This document shows, piece after piece, positions 1-8,677 of a stretch of 33,341 nt of DNA. The stretch's first letter is position 1; the number at the start of each line of letters is the position of its first letter. The notes beneath the pieces were generated by a model that was not told the DNA's origin, did not search any database, and was given only the letters and a program-made list of their open reading frames with translations. Both the position numbers and the translations under genes were made by a program. This DNA comes from Candidatus Gastranaerophilales bacterium (GTDB lineage: Bacteria > Cyanobacteriota > Vampirovibrionia > Gastranaerophilales > Gastranaerophilaceae), in NCBI GenBank assembly GCA_947624685.1, contig CANQLJ010000019.1, positions 1 to 33,341 of the forward strand. Reading direction: 5' to 3'.

Positions 1-5
1 TGGTG

Positions 6-204
6 TGGCTCCTGTGGGTGCTTCGCTTCTGCTCGCCGATTATTTCATAATTTCGGCTCGCAAGCTCAGCATCCTACGTCGCTTGGGTACGGTTACGCAC
101 CTAACCACCGAAGCTCAGCGCTTCGCCGTTTAGGTGCTCCACACACCATGGCGGAAAACTTCGCTCGGCAAGCCAAGTCTGGCTAGGCTCATTTGATTTC
201 CGTT
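6..204. repeat. Structured tandem repeat, copy 1
   Basis: Non-coding, richer in GC than the genes. It shares near-identical blocks with copy 2 at an offset of about 190-200 bases: GGCTCCTGTGGGT (8 and 207), ATCCTACGTCGC (71 and 261) and GCGGAAAACT-CGCTCGGCAAG (151 and 340). It folds on paper into nested hairpins: closing stem TGTGG 13-17 with CCACA 139-143; GCCG 35-38 with CGGC 54-57 extended by ATTAT/ATAAT; GCACCTAA 97-104 with TTAGGTGC 130-137, enclosing CGAAGC 109-114 with GCTTCG 120-125; and AGCCA 171-175 with TGGCT 180-184. The left boundary is not visible because the window begins here. Confidence 0.65.
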
Positions 205-398
205 TGGCTCCTGTGGGTATCTCGCAAGTGCTCCGCTAAGTCGCTTCGCATTGCTCGATTATCCTACGTCGCCGTAGTCCAGATTCCGCCCTGTCTGCCG
301 TTGCTCAACGCAACGCCAGCACGGGCTCCACATCCTTATGCGGAAAACTTTGCTCGGCAAGCGCATCCAATGCGCTAAGCCTCGCTTGTTTTCCGTTA
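205..398. repeat. Structured tandem repeat, copy 2
   Basis: Second diverged copy of the unit. The hairpins sit at matching places with different stem sequences: TGTGG 212-216 with CCACA 328-332; GCAA/TGC 224-231 with GCA/TTGC 248-254; GTTGC 300-304 with GCAAC 310-314 (loop TCAAC, against TCAGC in copy 1); and AGCGCA 360-365 with TGCGCT 371-376. An outer stem CGGAAAAC 341-348 with GTTTTCCG 388-395 encloses the last hairpin. The repeat runs right up to the stop codon of the OmpH-like gene and may act as its transcript end. A 61-codon plus-strand ORF at 193-378 is a by-product of the repeat. Confidence 0.65.
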
Positions 399-866
399 CT
401 TCACCAAGGGTACAATTTGGGAGGTGATGTCGACGCCGCCATAGAGCAGGGAATCTTTCCTCAAAACTATATCATAACCCAACTCTTTTGATTTCTGCGT
501 GATAACGGTATTTAATTGATTATCAACTTGAGTGACTTTCTTTGCGTATGCGTCTTTAATCGCGTTTTTCTTTTGAGTCAACTGAGCTTCGTATTTTTTA
601 ATCAAAGCCTGTTTACCTTCTTTTGTTTGCTGTTTTTGGATGTCGGCACTTGCCGTGTCATACCACTTCAGCATATCCGACGTTGACTTTGCTTGGGCGC
701 TTTGAGCGTCTTTAAGGGTTTTTGAAGCTTCCAATAATTTTGTAACATTAACATAGCCGATTTTTGTCTTAGCGCCATCGCCATCGCCAAACACAACATT
801 ATTCATCCCAAAACCCATCCCGAAAGCAAATGCGCACAGAACAAGCGTTGATAATTTTTTATTCAT
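396..866 (-). CDS. OmpH/Skp-like periplasmic chaperone-type protein
   Basis: A 156-residue OmpH/Skp-family protein, expected to act in the periplasm of a diderm cell and bind unfolded outer-membrane proteins (family knowledge). The sequence shows a hydrophobic N-terminal segment at about residues 6-27 after two lysines, consistent with a Sec signal. Then comes the family opening IGYVNVTKLLEAS (about 37-49), a long Lys/Gln/Ala-rich helical stretch (about 50-125) and a C-terminal strand region ending DITSQIVPLVK. A strong GGGGGA ribosome site lies five bases before the ATG. It follows nadE by 21 bases on the same strand, so the two are probably co-transcribed. Length matches the family (about 150-180). 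Its function in this lineage is untested. Confidence 0.85.
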   Translation of the reverse strand: MNKKLSTLVLCAFAFGMGFGMNNVVFGDGDGAKTKIGYVNVTKLLEASKTLKDAQSAQAKSTSDMLKWYDTASADIQKQQTKEGKQALIKKYEAQLTQKKNAIKDAYAKKVTQVDNQLNTVITQKSKELGYDIVLRKDSLLYGGVDITSQIVPLVK

Positions 867-887
867 AATAATCCCCCTTTAATATTT

Positions 888-1274
888 CTAAAAATCGATT
901 TTTGATACAATCGGCTGTCTATATTCTATTTTATTAATTGAACAATTGTCAACTATGGGCCCGGGTGCGCTGATATAGCCTTTATACAGCGCTCCTTGCA
1001 TCCTTAAAAAGAACTTTTCAAGCCATTTTTTCTTTTGAACATTATCTATATGATTATTTTTCTCATATAAAAATTCTTCTTGCATCATATTTTCAACCGA
1101 TTGATGCAGATTTTCTATTCTCCAGATGACTTCATCCAAAAATTCATAAGGCATAAGCGCTTCTTGAGCTTTTAATGTTTTCCCCGTTTGGGGGTTAATG
1201 GCAAGCTCTGCTCCTGGTTCTTTGGTTAAGACGGATTCCGGAATTGCATTTTTTTCTTTTCTGTTCTCATTCAT
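888..1274 (-). CDS. nadE: C-terminal fragment of NAD synthetase (after in-frame TAG)
   Basis: Taken alone this 128-codon ORF looks hypothetical, but it is in the same frame as the ORF upstream and is the missing C-terminus of NadE. Reading back from its ATG to the upstream TAG gives DVTKTKLFALGRW, the conserved motif after the GDM.G loop. The ORF itself contains IPESVLTKEPGAEL and LMPYEFLDEVI, matching the family's IP..V..KPPSAEL and PPYE.LD.I blocks. The ATG at 1274 is 39 bases past the TAG with only a weak GGCGTTGG before it, so separate translation is doubtful. It ends in TAG at 888-890. It makes sense only as part of the interrupted nadE gene. Confidence 0.85.
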   Translation of the reverse strand: MNENRKEKNAIPESVLTKEPGAELAINPQTGKTLKAQEALMPYEFLDEVIWRIENLHQSVENMMQEEFLYEKNNHIDNVQKKKWLEKFFLRMQGALYKGYISAPGPIVDNCSINKIEYRQPIVSKIDF

Positions 1275-1313
1275 CCAACGCCCGAGCGCAAAGAGCTTTG
1301 TTTTTGTAACATC

Positions 1314-2537
1314 CTAAATAGGCCCATAGCTTCCCGACATATCGCCGTTGATTGTAGCATAGCCCATATAAGCTTCCGATTTATCTGATGTCGCTATGGG
1401 TAAAACTTTATCATATTCATTTGAAATTCCCCATAAAATCATCGCCCTTAGGCGCGCTTGAATGTTATCCTGTGTATAAGATTTTTCATACCTTGAATTT
1501 TTAAATGATGTGGCGCTGTCGATATTTTTAAAGTTTTCGCTAAATTCTTCTTTGAGCGTTTCCTGCATTGTTTTTATCGGGGCGACAATAACATTGATTC
1601 CGAGGTTTCGAGCTAATGTCGCGGCATCATCATTGCTTTCGGATGAAGTTAATTTTGATGGCATCAAAACGCCCAAGACATTTTCTTTTCCCAAAGCATC
1701 GGCCAGTAATGTCGCGCAAATTGTGCTATCGAGCCCTCCCGACAGCCCCAAAACCGCTTTATTAAAGTTATTTTGATTAAAGTATTCTTTAATCGCAAAA
1801 ACAATTGTTTTATAGCATCTTTCCAAATCATTTTCGTAATCGAGGCTAAAAGAATCGAGATTTGTTGTTTTTTCAATGTTTTTAATATCCTCAATTATTT
1901 TTCCCTTTAAATTTTCATCCAAAATCTCATAGTCTTCCTTAAACGCACCAAGTTTACAAATAATATTTCCTTTTTCATCGTAAACTCTGCTTTTTCCTTC
2001 ATAAATAAGTTCATCAAATGCGCCTGTTTGATTTATATAAATTAATTTTTTTGAATATTTTTGAGCCAGAGCGCTTAATTTTTTGTTTTTAAAATATTCG
2101 CTGTTTTGTCTTGTAATTTCATTTTTCAAGTAAATTAGGTAATTTACGCTATCATCAAGCGTGTCATTTTCATTTTTTATTATTTGAAATTTTGTGTTAT
2201 TTAATTCAAAAACATCTTTAATATAATTTATCTCATTATTTTCGATTAATACATTTTGGATTTCTCCGGTTTTGAGGGGATAATTTAATAAAACCACGCA
2301 AGAATTAACATTTTTTTTAATTTCAAAAAGCGCTTCTTTAATTTGAGAATTAATTATTTCAAATTTTTTTAACATATCAAAATTATGATAGCCGTATAAC
2401 GCGAGGTCGGGAAAGATTATTAAATCTGATTTATCTGATACTTTTTTTATAAAATCGATTATTTTATTTTTGTTGCCTTCGATAAAACCTGCTCTGGGCT
2501 TAATTTGTGCTATGGTAATAATATTTCTTTTGTACAT
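1314..2537 (-). CDS. nadE: NAD+ synthetase, N-terminal part, cut short by TAG
   Basis: Glutamine-dependent NAD synthetase architecture: a nitrilase-like domain (about 1-200) followed by the ATP-pyrophosphatase synthetase domain (about 240-407). The family amidates deamido-NAD to NAD+ in the cytoplasm. The P-loop SGGLDS is at 266-271, and YTQDNIQARLRAM and TSDKSEAYMGYATINGDMSG follow. The ORF then stops at TAG (1314-1316), about 140 residues early. The nitrilase domain looks inactive: the catalytic Glu of FPELALTGY is Asp44 (FPDLALYGY), and the block that normally holds the catalytic Cys (ICED.W to NASP) is deleted, leaving NYLIYLKNEITRQNSEYF. GGAGG lies four bases before the ATG, and an extended -10 sits upstream. 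Identity is secure; activity of the 407-residue product is doubtful. Confidence 0.9.
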   Translation of the reverse strand: MYKRNIITIAQIKPRAGFIEGNKNKIIDFIKKVSDKSDLIIFPDLALYGYHNFDMLKKFEIINSQIKEALFEIKKNVNSCVVLLNYPLKTGEIQNVLIENNEINYIKDVFELNNTKFQIIKNENDTLDDSVNYLIYLKNEITRQNSEYFKNKKLSALAQKYSKKLIYINQTGAFDELIYEGKSRVYDEKGNIICKLGAFKEDYEILDENLKGKIIEDIKNIEKTTNLDSFSLDYENDLERCYKTIVFAIKEYFNQNNFNKAVLGLSGGLDSTICATLLADALGKENVLGVLMPSKLTSSESNDDAATLARNLGINVIVAPIKTMQETLKEEFSENFKNIDSATSFKNSRYEKSYTQDNIQARLRAMILWGISNEYDKVLPIATSDKSEAYMGYATINGDMSGSYGPI

Positions 2538-2574
2538 GAGACCTCCATTGCTCCCTTGTCAATTTACAAAAAAG

Positions 2575-2583
2575 ATTCTAGCA
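2575..2583 (-). promoter_or_regulatory. Extended -10 element upstream of nadE
   Basis: On the minus strand the sequence reads TGC TAGAAT, an extended -10, about 38 bases upstream of the nadE ATG in the 87-base gap after flhA. No convincing -35 is seen. It would give nadE-ompH a promoter separate from the flagellar operon. Confidence 0.35.
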
Positions 2584-2624
2584 CAAAAAATGACGGGCGA
2601 TTTTGTCTTTAGATATTTTTAATA

Positions 2625-4703
2625 TCATTCGCCGATTGTGTCTATTGCTTCAACACGAATATCCGTAATAAGCTCTGAATAAGATATTACAACGATTGTG
2701 GGGATGTGTCTTTCAAGCATCTGATACAAAGGCAGGCGGATTCTGGGCGAACACAATATCACGGGCTGAAGCCCGACTGTTCCTTGGGCGCGCATCAAAG
2801 TCGTCGCCGTTGTTTCGATTAATTCTTGAACCTGCATGGGGTTTAAAAGAAACATCGTCCCGAGTTCGGTTCTCTGGCATGAGTCATCAAGCGTTTTTTC
2901 CCATTCCTGAGATAGCGTTAGTGCGTATAAAACCTTATCTTTGTTGGCGTTAGAAAGACATATTTGCCTACCCAGTGCCGCTCTTAATCTTTCGGATAGT
3001 ATGTCGGGTTCTTTTGAGAACCTTGCGTAATCGCATAATCTTTCGAAAATGAAGATTACGTCTTTAATTGAGACTTTTTCTCTTATTAAATTAACAAATA
3101 TTTTTCTTAAGTCCGATGTTGAAATAATCGTCGGGACAAGGTCATTAACAAGCGTCGGGTCTTGGGATTTGACTAATTCCATCAATTTTAAAACATCCGT
3201 TTTTGTCATAACTTCATCGACATATTTTCGAACGCACTCTTGAAGGTGCGTTACAATGACATCCACCGCGTCAACTGCTTGGAGCTTATCGTTTTTATTA
3301 ATATGCTGCGGATTGAGCCAATATGCCTGAGATTGAAACGTCGGTTCAACCGAAACTATAGCGTTTTCGGGCAATTTTTTACCCAAAGCTTCAAATTGAT
3401 CAGCTATAACCATTAATTTCCCCGGATATACCGTTCCCGTTGCAACGGGATTTCCGCGAATTGAAATAAGATATTCGTTATCGCCGATGGCGCTAGAGTC
3501 CATTATTCTGATGTTCGGGATGATGTAACCAAGGTCATCGGTCACTCTTTGTCTTAAGGCTGCAATTTTAGCCAGTAACTGTCCGTCTTGTTCAGGGTCA
3601 GCAATGACCAATAATCCTGCGCCTACTTGCAAAGATAAAACATCGACCCCCAATCTTTCATACATTTTATTAGGATTAACGAGGTCTTGCATATTTTGTT
3701 TGACGGCATCCAATTGCCCCAGCTGTTGTTGGACGTCTTGATTAACAAGAACCGACAAGCCCCCTAAAATCAATATTGAAGCAAAAACCAAAAACGGAAA
3801 CCAAGGAAGTCCCGTAATAGGAGAAGTTATTGCGATGAGCAATAAAAAGCCCGAAGCTAAAAATAAACTTGTGGGTTTTGATAAAATTTGAACCGATAAA
3901 TCAGACCCCAAGGCAACTCCGCCGCCTGTTGCGCGCGTCATCACGATACCTGATGATATTGCCATTAAAAGAGATGGGACTTGAGCTGCCAAACCGTCAC
4001 CGATTGTCAAAGTTGTGTATTTTGATACGGCATCCTCCGGGCTCATGCCGTTTAATAAAATCCCTATAATCAAGCCCCCTATGATATTAATCAAGGTGAT
4101 GATGATACCTGCTATCGTATCACCTTTTACAAATTTCATAGCACCATCCATTGAACCGTATAAGCTTGATTCTCTTTGAAGGTCTTCCCTTCTTCTGACT
4201 GCTTCATCGGGGCTTATTAAACCTGCGTTAAAATCCGCATCAATTGTCATTTGTTTTCCGGGCATCGCATCGAGCGCAAAACGAGCGCTAACTTCCGCGA
4301 TACGCTCCGCACCTTTTGTGATAACCATAAATTGAACAACTGTGATAATTAAAAATATAACTCCGCCCACGACCATATTTCCGCCGGTGACGAAATTTCC
4401 AAACGCTTCTACGACTTGACCCGCGTCGCCTTTTGCTAATATCAGACGGGTTGAAGCGATTGATAAAACTAGCCTAAAAACCGTTCCTATAAGAAGGATT
4501 GAAGGAAATGCCGCAAGTTCAAGAGGCTTATTTACATACAATGAAATCATCAAAAGGACGATTCCAAGCGTGATATTAAAGCTTATGGAAAAATTAATGA
4601 CCCAAGTCGGCATCTCCAAAAGCAAAATCAATATCGCAATAATTACAAACCCCGCGAGTGCGACTTCCGAAACAGGGTTTGACCCTTGGCGAGGAGCGGC
4701 CAT
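2625..4703 (-). CDS. flhA: Flagellar/type III export gate protein FlhA
   Basis: FlhA is the large export-gate membrane protein of flagellar type III secretion. Its N-terminal half spans the inner membrane, and its C-terminal half forms a cytoplasmic ring that docks substrates (family knowledge). At 692 residues it is full length. Several hydrophobic helices lie in about residues 15-310. The FHIPEP-family block RFALDAMPGKQMTIDAD is at 141-157, and GSMDGAMKFVKGD follows at 184-196. Residues from about 350 on are the soluble domain. It overlaps fliH by one base (TGATG), with GGAGGA before the ATG, so translation is coupled. It directly follows fliH; the ATPase gene fliI usually found there is absent from the window. 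Confidence 0.97.
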   Translation of the reverse strand: MAAPRQGSNPVSEVALAGFVIIAILILLLEMPTWVINFSISFNITLGIVLLMISLYVNKPLELAAFPSILLIGTVFRLVLSIASTRLILAKGDAGQVVEAFGNFVTGGNMVVGGVIFLIITVVQFMVITKGAERIAEVSARFALDAMPGKQMTIDADFNAGLISPDEAVRRREDLQRESSLYGSMDGAMKFVKGDTIAGIIITLINIIGGLIIGILLNGMSPEDAVSKYTTLTIGDGLAAQVPSLLMAISSGIVMTRATGGGVALGSDLSVQILSKPTSLFLASGFLLLIAITSPITGLPWFPFLVFASILILGGLSVLVNQDVQQQLGQLDAVKQNMQDLVNPNKMYERLGVDVLSLQVGAGLLVIADPEQDGQLLAKIAALRQRVTDDLGYIIPNIRIMDSSAIGDNEYLISIRGNPVATGTVYPGKLMVIADQFEALGKKLPENAIVSVEPTFQSQAYWLNPQHINKNDKLQAVDAVDVIVTHLQECVRKYVDEVMTKTDVLKLMELVKSQDPTLVNDLVPTIISTSDLRKIFVNLIREKVSIKDVIFIFERLCDYARFSKEPDILSERLRAALGRQICLSNANKDKVLYALTLSQEWEKTLDDSCQRTELGTMFLLNPMQVQELIETTATTLMRAQGTVGLQPVILCSPRIRLPLYQMLERHIPTIVVISYSELITDIRVEAIDTIGE

Positions 4704-5551
4704 CAGACTCCTCCTTTATATATTCCGAAAGCGTTTTGTAAAACCGTCAATTGTGTCTTAAAGCTTGCGTCAATTACGCCGTTGTCCGCAACAATTATAC
4801 AGCTTCCTTTTTCCACTGAATCGTCTGATGTGACGTTAAATCGGACATTTAAGTTTTTTTCATTAAGATATTCCGGTAATGACGCGCTTAAAAATTCGCA
4901 ATCATTAGGATTGGAGCGGACTGTGAGCTTTTGAGTATCGGTATTTATTTCATCAAGCGCGCTTAACATAACTTCTTTTAATACACTATTTGATAATTCC
5001 ACTTCTTTTTTAATGATTTTTTCGGCCGCGGCAAGGGCAAGCTCCATTATATGAGGATAAAATTCTTCATACATCTTATCGACGGAATTTAAAAATTCGC
5101 ATAGCGCGTTTTTTAGTTCGTCAACTTCATTTTGAGCTTTTTTAAGACCGTTTTGATAGCCTTCGCGAGCGGCAAGCTCTTTAATCGTGTGGGCTTCCTG
5201 CTGTGCTCTTGAAATTAATGACCTTTCATCTATTCTTCGATAGCCCCTTCTTCTGTCTCCCCTTCTTCTTTCGATTCTTTCTTTAAATTCAATTGAAGTT
5301 ATATCGATTTTTTCAAAGTCTTCTAAGTTTTTTTTCGGGGGCGTTTTTTCTTCTTTTTGGGCTTCGGCGGGAGATTGGGCAGACTCAACAATGTCTTTAG
5401 ATGTTTGATTATTCGAATTTTTTTGCTCTTGCTCTTTTTTTGCCATGGCAACTAAGTCTTCTTTTTTTATTATGTTGCTTTTGGGCTGAATAATAACTTT
5501 AGAAGGCTCGTTTTCTTTTTGGTTTTGAAGATTTTTTTTTCTTATTATCAT
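4703..5551 (-). CDS. fliH: FliH-like flagellar export stator
   Basis: FliH/SctL-type protein, which normally links the FliI ATPase to the basal body and C-ring. The 282 residues divide into a charged, low-complexity N-terminus (1-90), an Arg-rich patch ERRRGDRRRGYRR (about 94-106), a long helical region (about 115-200), and the family C-terminal domain with DDSVEKGSCIIVADNGVIDAS (about 242-262), the usual D..V..G.C.IE...G.ID form. It overlaps the preceding gene by four bases (ATGA) and flhA by one. The call rests on the C-terminal motif plus gene order; sequence similarity elsewhere is weak. No FliI partner is encoded in the window. Confidence 0.8.
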   Translation of the reverse strand: MIIRKKNLQNQKENEPSKVIIQPKSNIIKKEDLVAMAKKEQEQKNSNNQTSKDIVESAQSPAEAQKEEKTPPKKNLEDFEKIDITSIEFKERIERRRGDRRRGYRRIDERSLISRAQQEAHTIKELAAREGYQNGLKKAQNEVDELKNALCEFLNSVDKMYEEFYPHIMELALAAAEKIIKKEVELSNSVLKEVMLSALDEINTDTQKLTVRSNPNDCEFLSASLPEYLNEKNLNVRFNVTSDDSVEKGSCIIVADNGVIDASFKTQLTVLQNAFGIYKGGV

Positions 5552-6528
5552 GAAACATTTTCTTCTATATATTTGGAAACGATGTCCGCGACATACGCAG
5601 GCAGCGGCGTTTTGTCTTTTAGAAAGCAGGTCGAGACAAAATCTTGGATGCTTGGTCTTTCATTTTTAATAATATTTAAAATTTCATCTTTAGACGAGTT
5701 TTTAACAATTTTACACATTTTTTTAACCGCCTTATCATAGCTTATGACTATATTTTCGGGCAATGTGTTTTTCATTTGTTCAAGACATTTCATAGTCGCA
5801 CCTACATCTAACTTATCTTCTAAATCGGGCATTTTCAGGTATTTGAGCAAAACTTCCCTTTCGGGTTTTTGAAATTTTGAAATTATGTTTTTGATTTTTT
5901 CCGGATTGAAGTTTTTGATTAATACGGCTAATGATGCCAATTTGAGGATTTTTTCATCCGGCATGTTAATAATATCGTTTTCTTTTTGTCTCTCTTCTTC
6001 AATTGCCTTTTGCTTTTGAGCGACGTTTTCTTCCGCCATGGCATCGATATTTGATTGACTCATGACGTCTTTTGTCTTTTCTTCGGATAAAATTCCTCTT
6101 TCTTTTAAATCTTCGATTGCTTTTTCAAAACATTTTTTAACATGCGCTTCAACAAGGCTTATCAATTGGTCTTGGGGCATTTTATTTTCGACGGCTTTTT
6201 TTGCAATCTCAAAAACCGTGAAGGCGACTTTTTGCAAAATCCCTTCGCGATATTGCATTTCGATATTCGCTCTTATTAAATCGATACTTTTGTGAAAAAT
6301 CCATTCCCCGATAAATTGCACAATCAAACTCGCGCTTTGAGCGTTTAAAACGGAGTTTTCTTCTTTAACCAGGGCATCTGCCGCCATCATGCAAAAGCGA
6401 TAGATAATATCTATGACAAAGTCTTTATCCGCTCCTTGAATGTCTTGGGGCACAACTTGACTGGCTTGGCTTGCTAAATCTTTTGCAAAAGCCTCATAGT
6501 TAAAATCTTTTAGTGCAATTTCAGCCAT
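5548..6528 (-). CDS. Divergent protein in the fliG slot of the flagellar operon
   Basis: A 326-residue, largely helical protein between fliF and fliH, the position where fliG (rotor/C-ring protein binding FliF) normally lies. Its length matches FliG. A stretch LASLAVLIKNFNPEKIKNII (about 208-227) followed by REVLLKYLKMPDLEDKLD resembles the FliG helical pattern of Leu-rich segments followed by PE.. and a downstream acidic-Leu helix. I do not see the charged torque helix or other clear FliG signatures. A charged linker (about 155-200) separates an N-terminal helical domain from this part. GAGGGG lies four bases before the ATG. It starts 54 bases after fliF and overlaps fliH by four bases. It may be a strongly diverged FliG or an unrelated replacement. 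Confidence 0.5.
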   Translation of the reverse strand: MAEIALKDFNYEAFAKDLASQASQVVPQDIQGADKDFVIDIIYRFCMMAADALVKEENSVLNAQSASLIVQFIGEWIFHKSIDLIRANIEMQYREGILQKVAFTVFEIAKKAVENKMPQDQLISLVEAHVKKCFEKAIEDLKERGILSEEKTKDVMSQSNIDAMAEENVAQKQKAIEEERQKENDIINMPDEKILKLASLAVLIKNFNPEKIKNIISKFQKPEREVLLKYLKMPDLEDKLDVGATMKCLEQMKNTLPENIVISYDKAVKKMCKIVKNSSKDEILNIIKNERPSIQDFVSTCFLKDKTPLPAYVADIVSKYIEENVS

Positions 6529-6582
6529 TAATCCCCTCTTTTGTCCCGATGCATTTTTTAATGCTTGTTTTTATTTTATCAC

Positions 6583-8304
6583 CTAAGTGCTTTCAATCCA
6601 ATTTTTAATTTTTTCTATCGCTTCATTTTCATCAAGCGAATTAAAGTCCGATTCCAATTCGTCTAAGGCTTCCGTTAAGTTGCTTTTTGGTCTTTGGTTA
6701 TTTAATGCGGCCATTGATTTTGCCTGTTCGAGCGCAAGAGCGTATTGATTTTTTTGTTCAAGAAAATTTTGAGTCATTTGTTCTTGTGCGGCAATGAGGT
6801 TTGTTGCTTGGTTTGTGACGTCTTGGAGCTGTTTTTCTTGGTTTTGGGTGACTTGTCTTAGATATTCCAGTTCGTCTTCTTGTTTTTGGGCTTCGGTTTT
6901 GACTTTTTTACCTATATGAATAAGCCCAAAAATCAGCCCTATAAGAAGCATTGAACCCACAACCCACCAAGGATTCCCGGATTCTTCGGGAACGGGCAAT
7001 TCATTTTCTTTTTCAGGCGCCATAACAAGGCTGTTTGATTCCACAAAAGCAATCGAAACGTTTTCGGGTTTGACCTTTGGACTTGCGGCATTTGCAATCA
7101 AGGTCTTTAAATCGTAAATGCTCATATTAGTCGGTATCGCGCTTTCGTCAATTGAAACGGCGATTGAAATTTCTTCGATTAAGCCTGCTTGGTGATATTC
7201 GTTTATCTGTGTTTTAGATACGCCATATTGCGTTTCTGTGGCGTTTCTTGCATAGTTTCTATCTTGAGAGGACGAACCCGTTTGAACGGAATTTTTAACA
7301 CCGTCGGGGACATAGACGCTTGTGGGGTTAGAACCCGATGTTGTTGCGTTAGAATTATTATCACCCAAGGTTTCAGAGAATTGTTGTTCGCTGATTGCGG
7401 TTTTTTCTTCGGGATTATAGGTGATGCTTGATTTTTCAACGGGCGCTTGAGTTAAGAATGTCGAAACGGTAACGACATAATTTCCTTTTTGAACCAATTT
7501 ATCCAATTGCGCGATGACTTTAGCCTGCATGTATTTGTCGTTTTCTTCAATTTTAGCTAAAGCATCATCAGACGCTCCGATTATTGAATTATAAACCGTT
7601 CCGTTGGTGTCGGTAATGGATATGTTATCCGCTTCAAGCCCGTGAACCGCACCGAGAAGCAAATTAGATATTGCTTTAACTTTCATATTATCCAATCTTT
7701 CGCCCGAAGGCATTGTTATTTGAACGGTTGCGGTGATTGGTTTTTGGTCTTGGGAAAAGAAAGTCTGCTCGGGGATTGAAATAAATACCTGGGCGTTTTC
7801 AATGGGCGGAATTTTTCTTATCAATCTTGATAATTCGCCGTTTATGGCTCTAACGAGTCTTATTTTTTTATCGTCTTTGGTTGAAGTAAAATCGCCCTTA
7901 TCAAAAATTTCAAGTCCCGTGTGTTCATCTAAAAGTCCGCTTTTAACGATAGCCAAAAGGGCTCTGTCTCTTTGGTCTTGGGTATATTCTTTTAAAATGA
8001 TGCTCACTTTTGAACCGTTGTCTATTTTTGTTGCAACGATTTGTTCACGTGCCAAAAGCGCTTGAACTTCAAGGGCCTTACCTGTGTTTTCCGTCGTAAA
8101 TAACGTAACGGGGTCATTTTTGATTACTTTTTGAGCGGCTTTAATTTGATTATTCTGTTCTTTTGAAGCGTTATTATTTGACCCGGAAAAAGAAATCGTA
8201 AAAATCATTATAAAAAACATCAGCACAACAACTGTTACACAACCAATGATTGTGTAGAACAAAGGTTTATTTTGCATGAGTTGTTTTAGGTCAAATTTTT
8301 CCAT
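6583..8304 (-). CDS. fliF: Flagellar MS-ring protein FliF
   Basis: FliF builds the MS ring in the inner membrane, the base of the flagellar rotor and export gate. At 573 residues it is near full length. A first membrane helix lies at about 15-39. A periplasmic region follows with the family blocks LARE.I (about 84-89), VRAINGELSRLIRKIPPIENAQV and ISNLLLGAVHGLEADNISI. A low-complexity Ser/Asn/Thr stretch (about 315-345) comes next, then a second helix at about 446-465. The cytoplasmic tail is Gln-rich coiled coil (about 470-530) and ends in ALDELESDFNSLDENEAIE, an acidic helix where FliG-binding normally occurs. No clear ribosome site precedes the ATG; a TATAAT lies 12 bases upstream instead. 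It follows fliE by 42 bases. Confidence 0.95.
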   Translation of the reverse strand: MEKFDLKQLMQNKPLFYTIIGCVTVVVLMFFIMIFTISFSGSNNNASKEQNNQIKAAQKVIKNDPVTLFTTENTGKALEVQALLAREQIVATKIDNGSKVSIILKEYTQDQRDRALLAIVKSGLLDEHTGLEIFDKGDFTSTKDDKKIRLVRAINGELSRLIRKIPPIENAQVFISIPEQTFFSQDQKPITATVQITMPSGERLDNMKVKAISNLLLGAVHGLEADNISITDTNGTVYNSIIGASDDALAKIEENDKYMQAKVIAQLDKLVQKGNYVVTVSTFLTQAPVEKSSITYNPEEKTAISEQQFSETLGDNNSNATTSGSNPTSVYVPDGVKNSVQTGSSSQDRNYARNATETQYGVSKTQINEYHQAGLIEEISIAVSIDESAIPTNMSIYDLKTLIANAASPKVKPENVSIAFVESNSLVMAPEKENELPVPEESGNPWWVVGSMLLIGLIFGLIHIGKKVKTEAQKQEDELEYLRQVTQNQEKQLQDVTNQATNLIAAQEQMTQNFLEQKNQYALALEQAKSMAALNNQRPKSNLTEALDELESDFNSLDENEAIEKIKNWIEST

Positions 8305-8316
8305 AAATTCTATAAT

Positions 8317-8322
8317 ATTATA
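8317..8322 (-). promoter_or_regulatory. TATAAT box just upstream of fliF
   Basis: A perfect TATAAT on the minus strand ends 12 bases before the fliF ATG, in the fliE-fliF gap. No good -35 is visible. If used, it would give an almost leaderless fliF message, which fits the missing Shine-Dalgarno. The gap is very AT-rich, so chance is possible. Confidence 0.25.
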
Positions 8323-8346
8323 CTATCATAATTGATTTAATTTAAG

Positions 8347-8667
8347 TTAAATCTGTATTTGCATGATTTTTTCATACGTTTGAAGGATTTTTCCGGTGAT
8401 GGTAGTTGCAGCTTGAACGGTTAATTCGCTTTGAGAAATTGCAGCCATAACATCGTGTATATCGGCTTTATTAAGCATCGCGTCCTGCGCAACTTTATCG
8501 GGCTTATTTGTAACTTCGTTTATTTGGCTTATTAAATCGCCCATAACCTCTTTGAAGCCTTTTGTAGAATTTGTTGCATCAACAAAACTGCCGTCATTAA
8601 AGTTTGATGAAGGCAATCTGTCGATATTATTCATTTTAAAAAAGTCTAAGTGGTTAATTTTATCCAT
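8347..8667 (-). CDS. fliE: Flagellar basal-body protein FliE
   Basis: FliE joins the MS ring and export gate to the proximal rod, and is itself exported by the flagellar type III route. The 106-residue form starts at the ATG at 8667, chosen because TAGAGGG precedes it by six bases. A longer frame starting at 8694 would overlap the preceding gene and lacks such a site. Family features include KGFKEVMGDLISQINEV (about 37-53) and the conserved C-terminal half with the DIHDVMAAISQSELTVQAA block and the end of the ILQTYEKIMQIQI helix. It starts 10 bases after the transglycosylase stop, whose TAG forms part of the ribosome site, so the two are coupled. Confidence 0.93.
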   Translation of the reverse strand: MDKINHLDFFKMNNIDRLPSSNFNDGSFVDATNSTKGFKEVMGDLISQINEVTNKPDKVAQDAMLNKADIHDVMAAISQSELTVQAATTITGKILQTYEKIMQIQI

Positions 8668-8677
8668 ATTTTTCCCT

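Larger units (their letters stand above)
888..2537 (-). pseudogene. nadE: nadE locus joined across the internal TAG
   Basis: From the ATG at 2537 to the TAG at 888 there are 549 codons before the final stop in one unbroken frame, with a single internal TAG at codon 408. That is the normal size of a glutamine-type NAD synthetase (about 540-560). The residue replaced lies between GSYGPI and DVTKT. A one-base change from a Lys, Gln or Glu codon would give TAG. TAG also ends the SLH protein, the glycosyltransferase and nadE itself, so recoding is unlikely. A strain-level nonsense mutation or a sequence error explains it best. Confidence 0.75.
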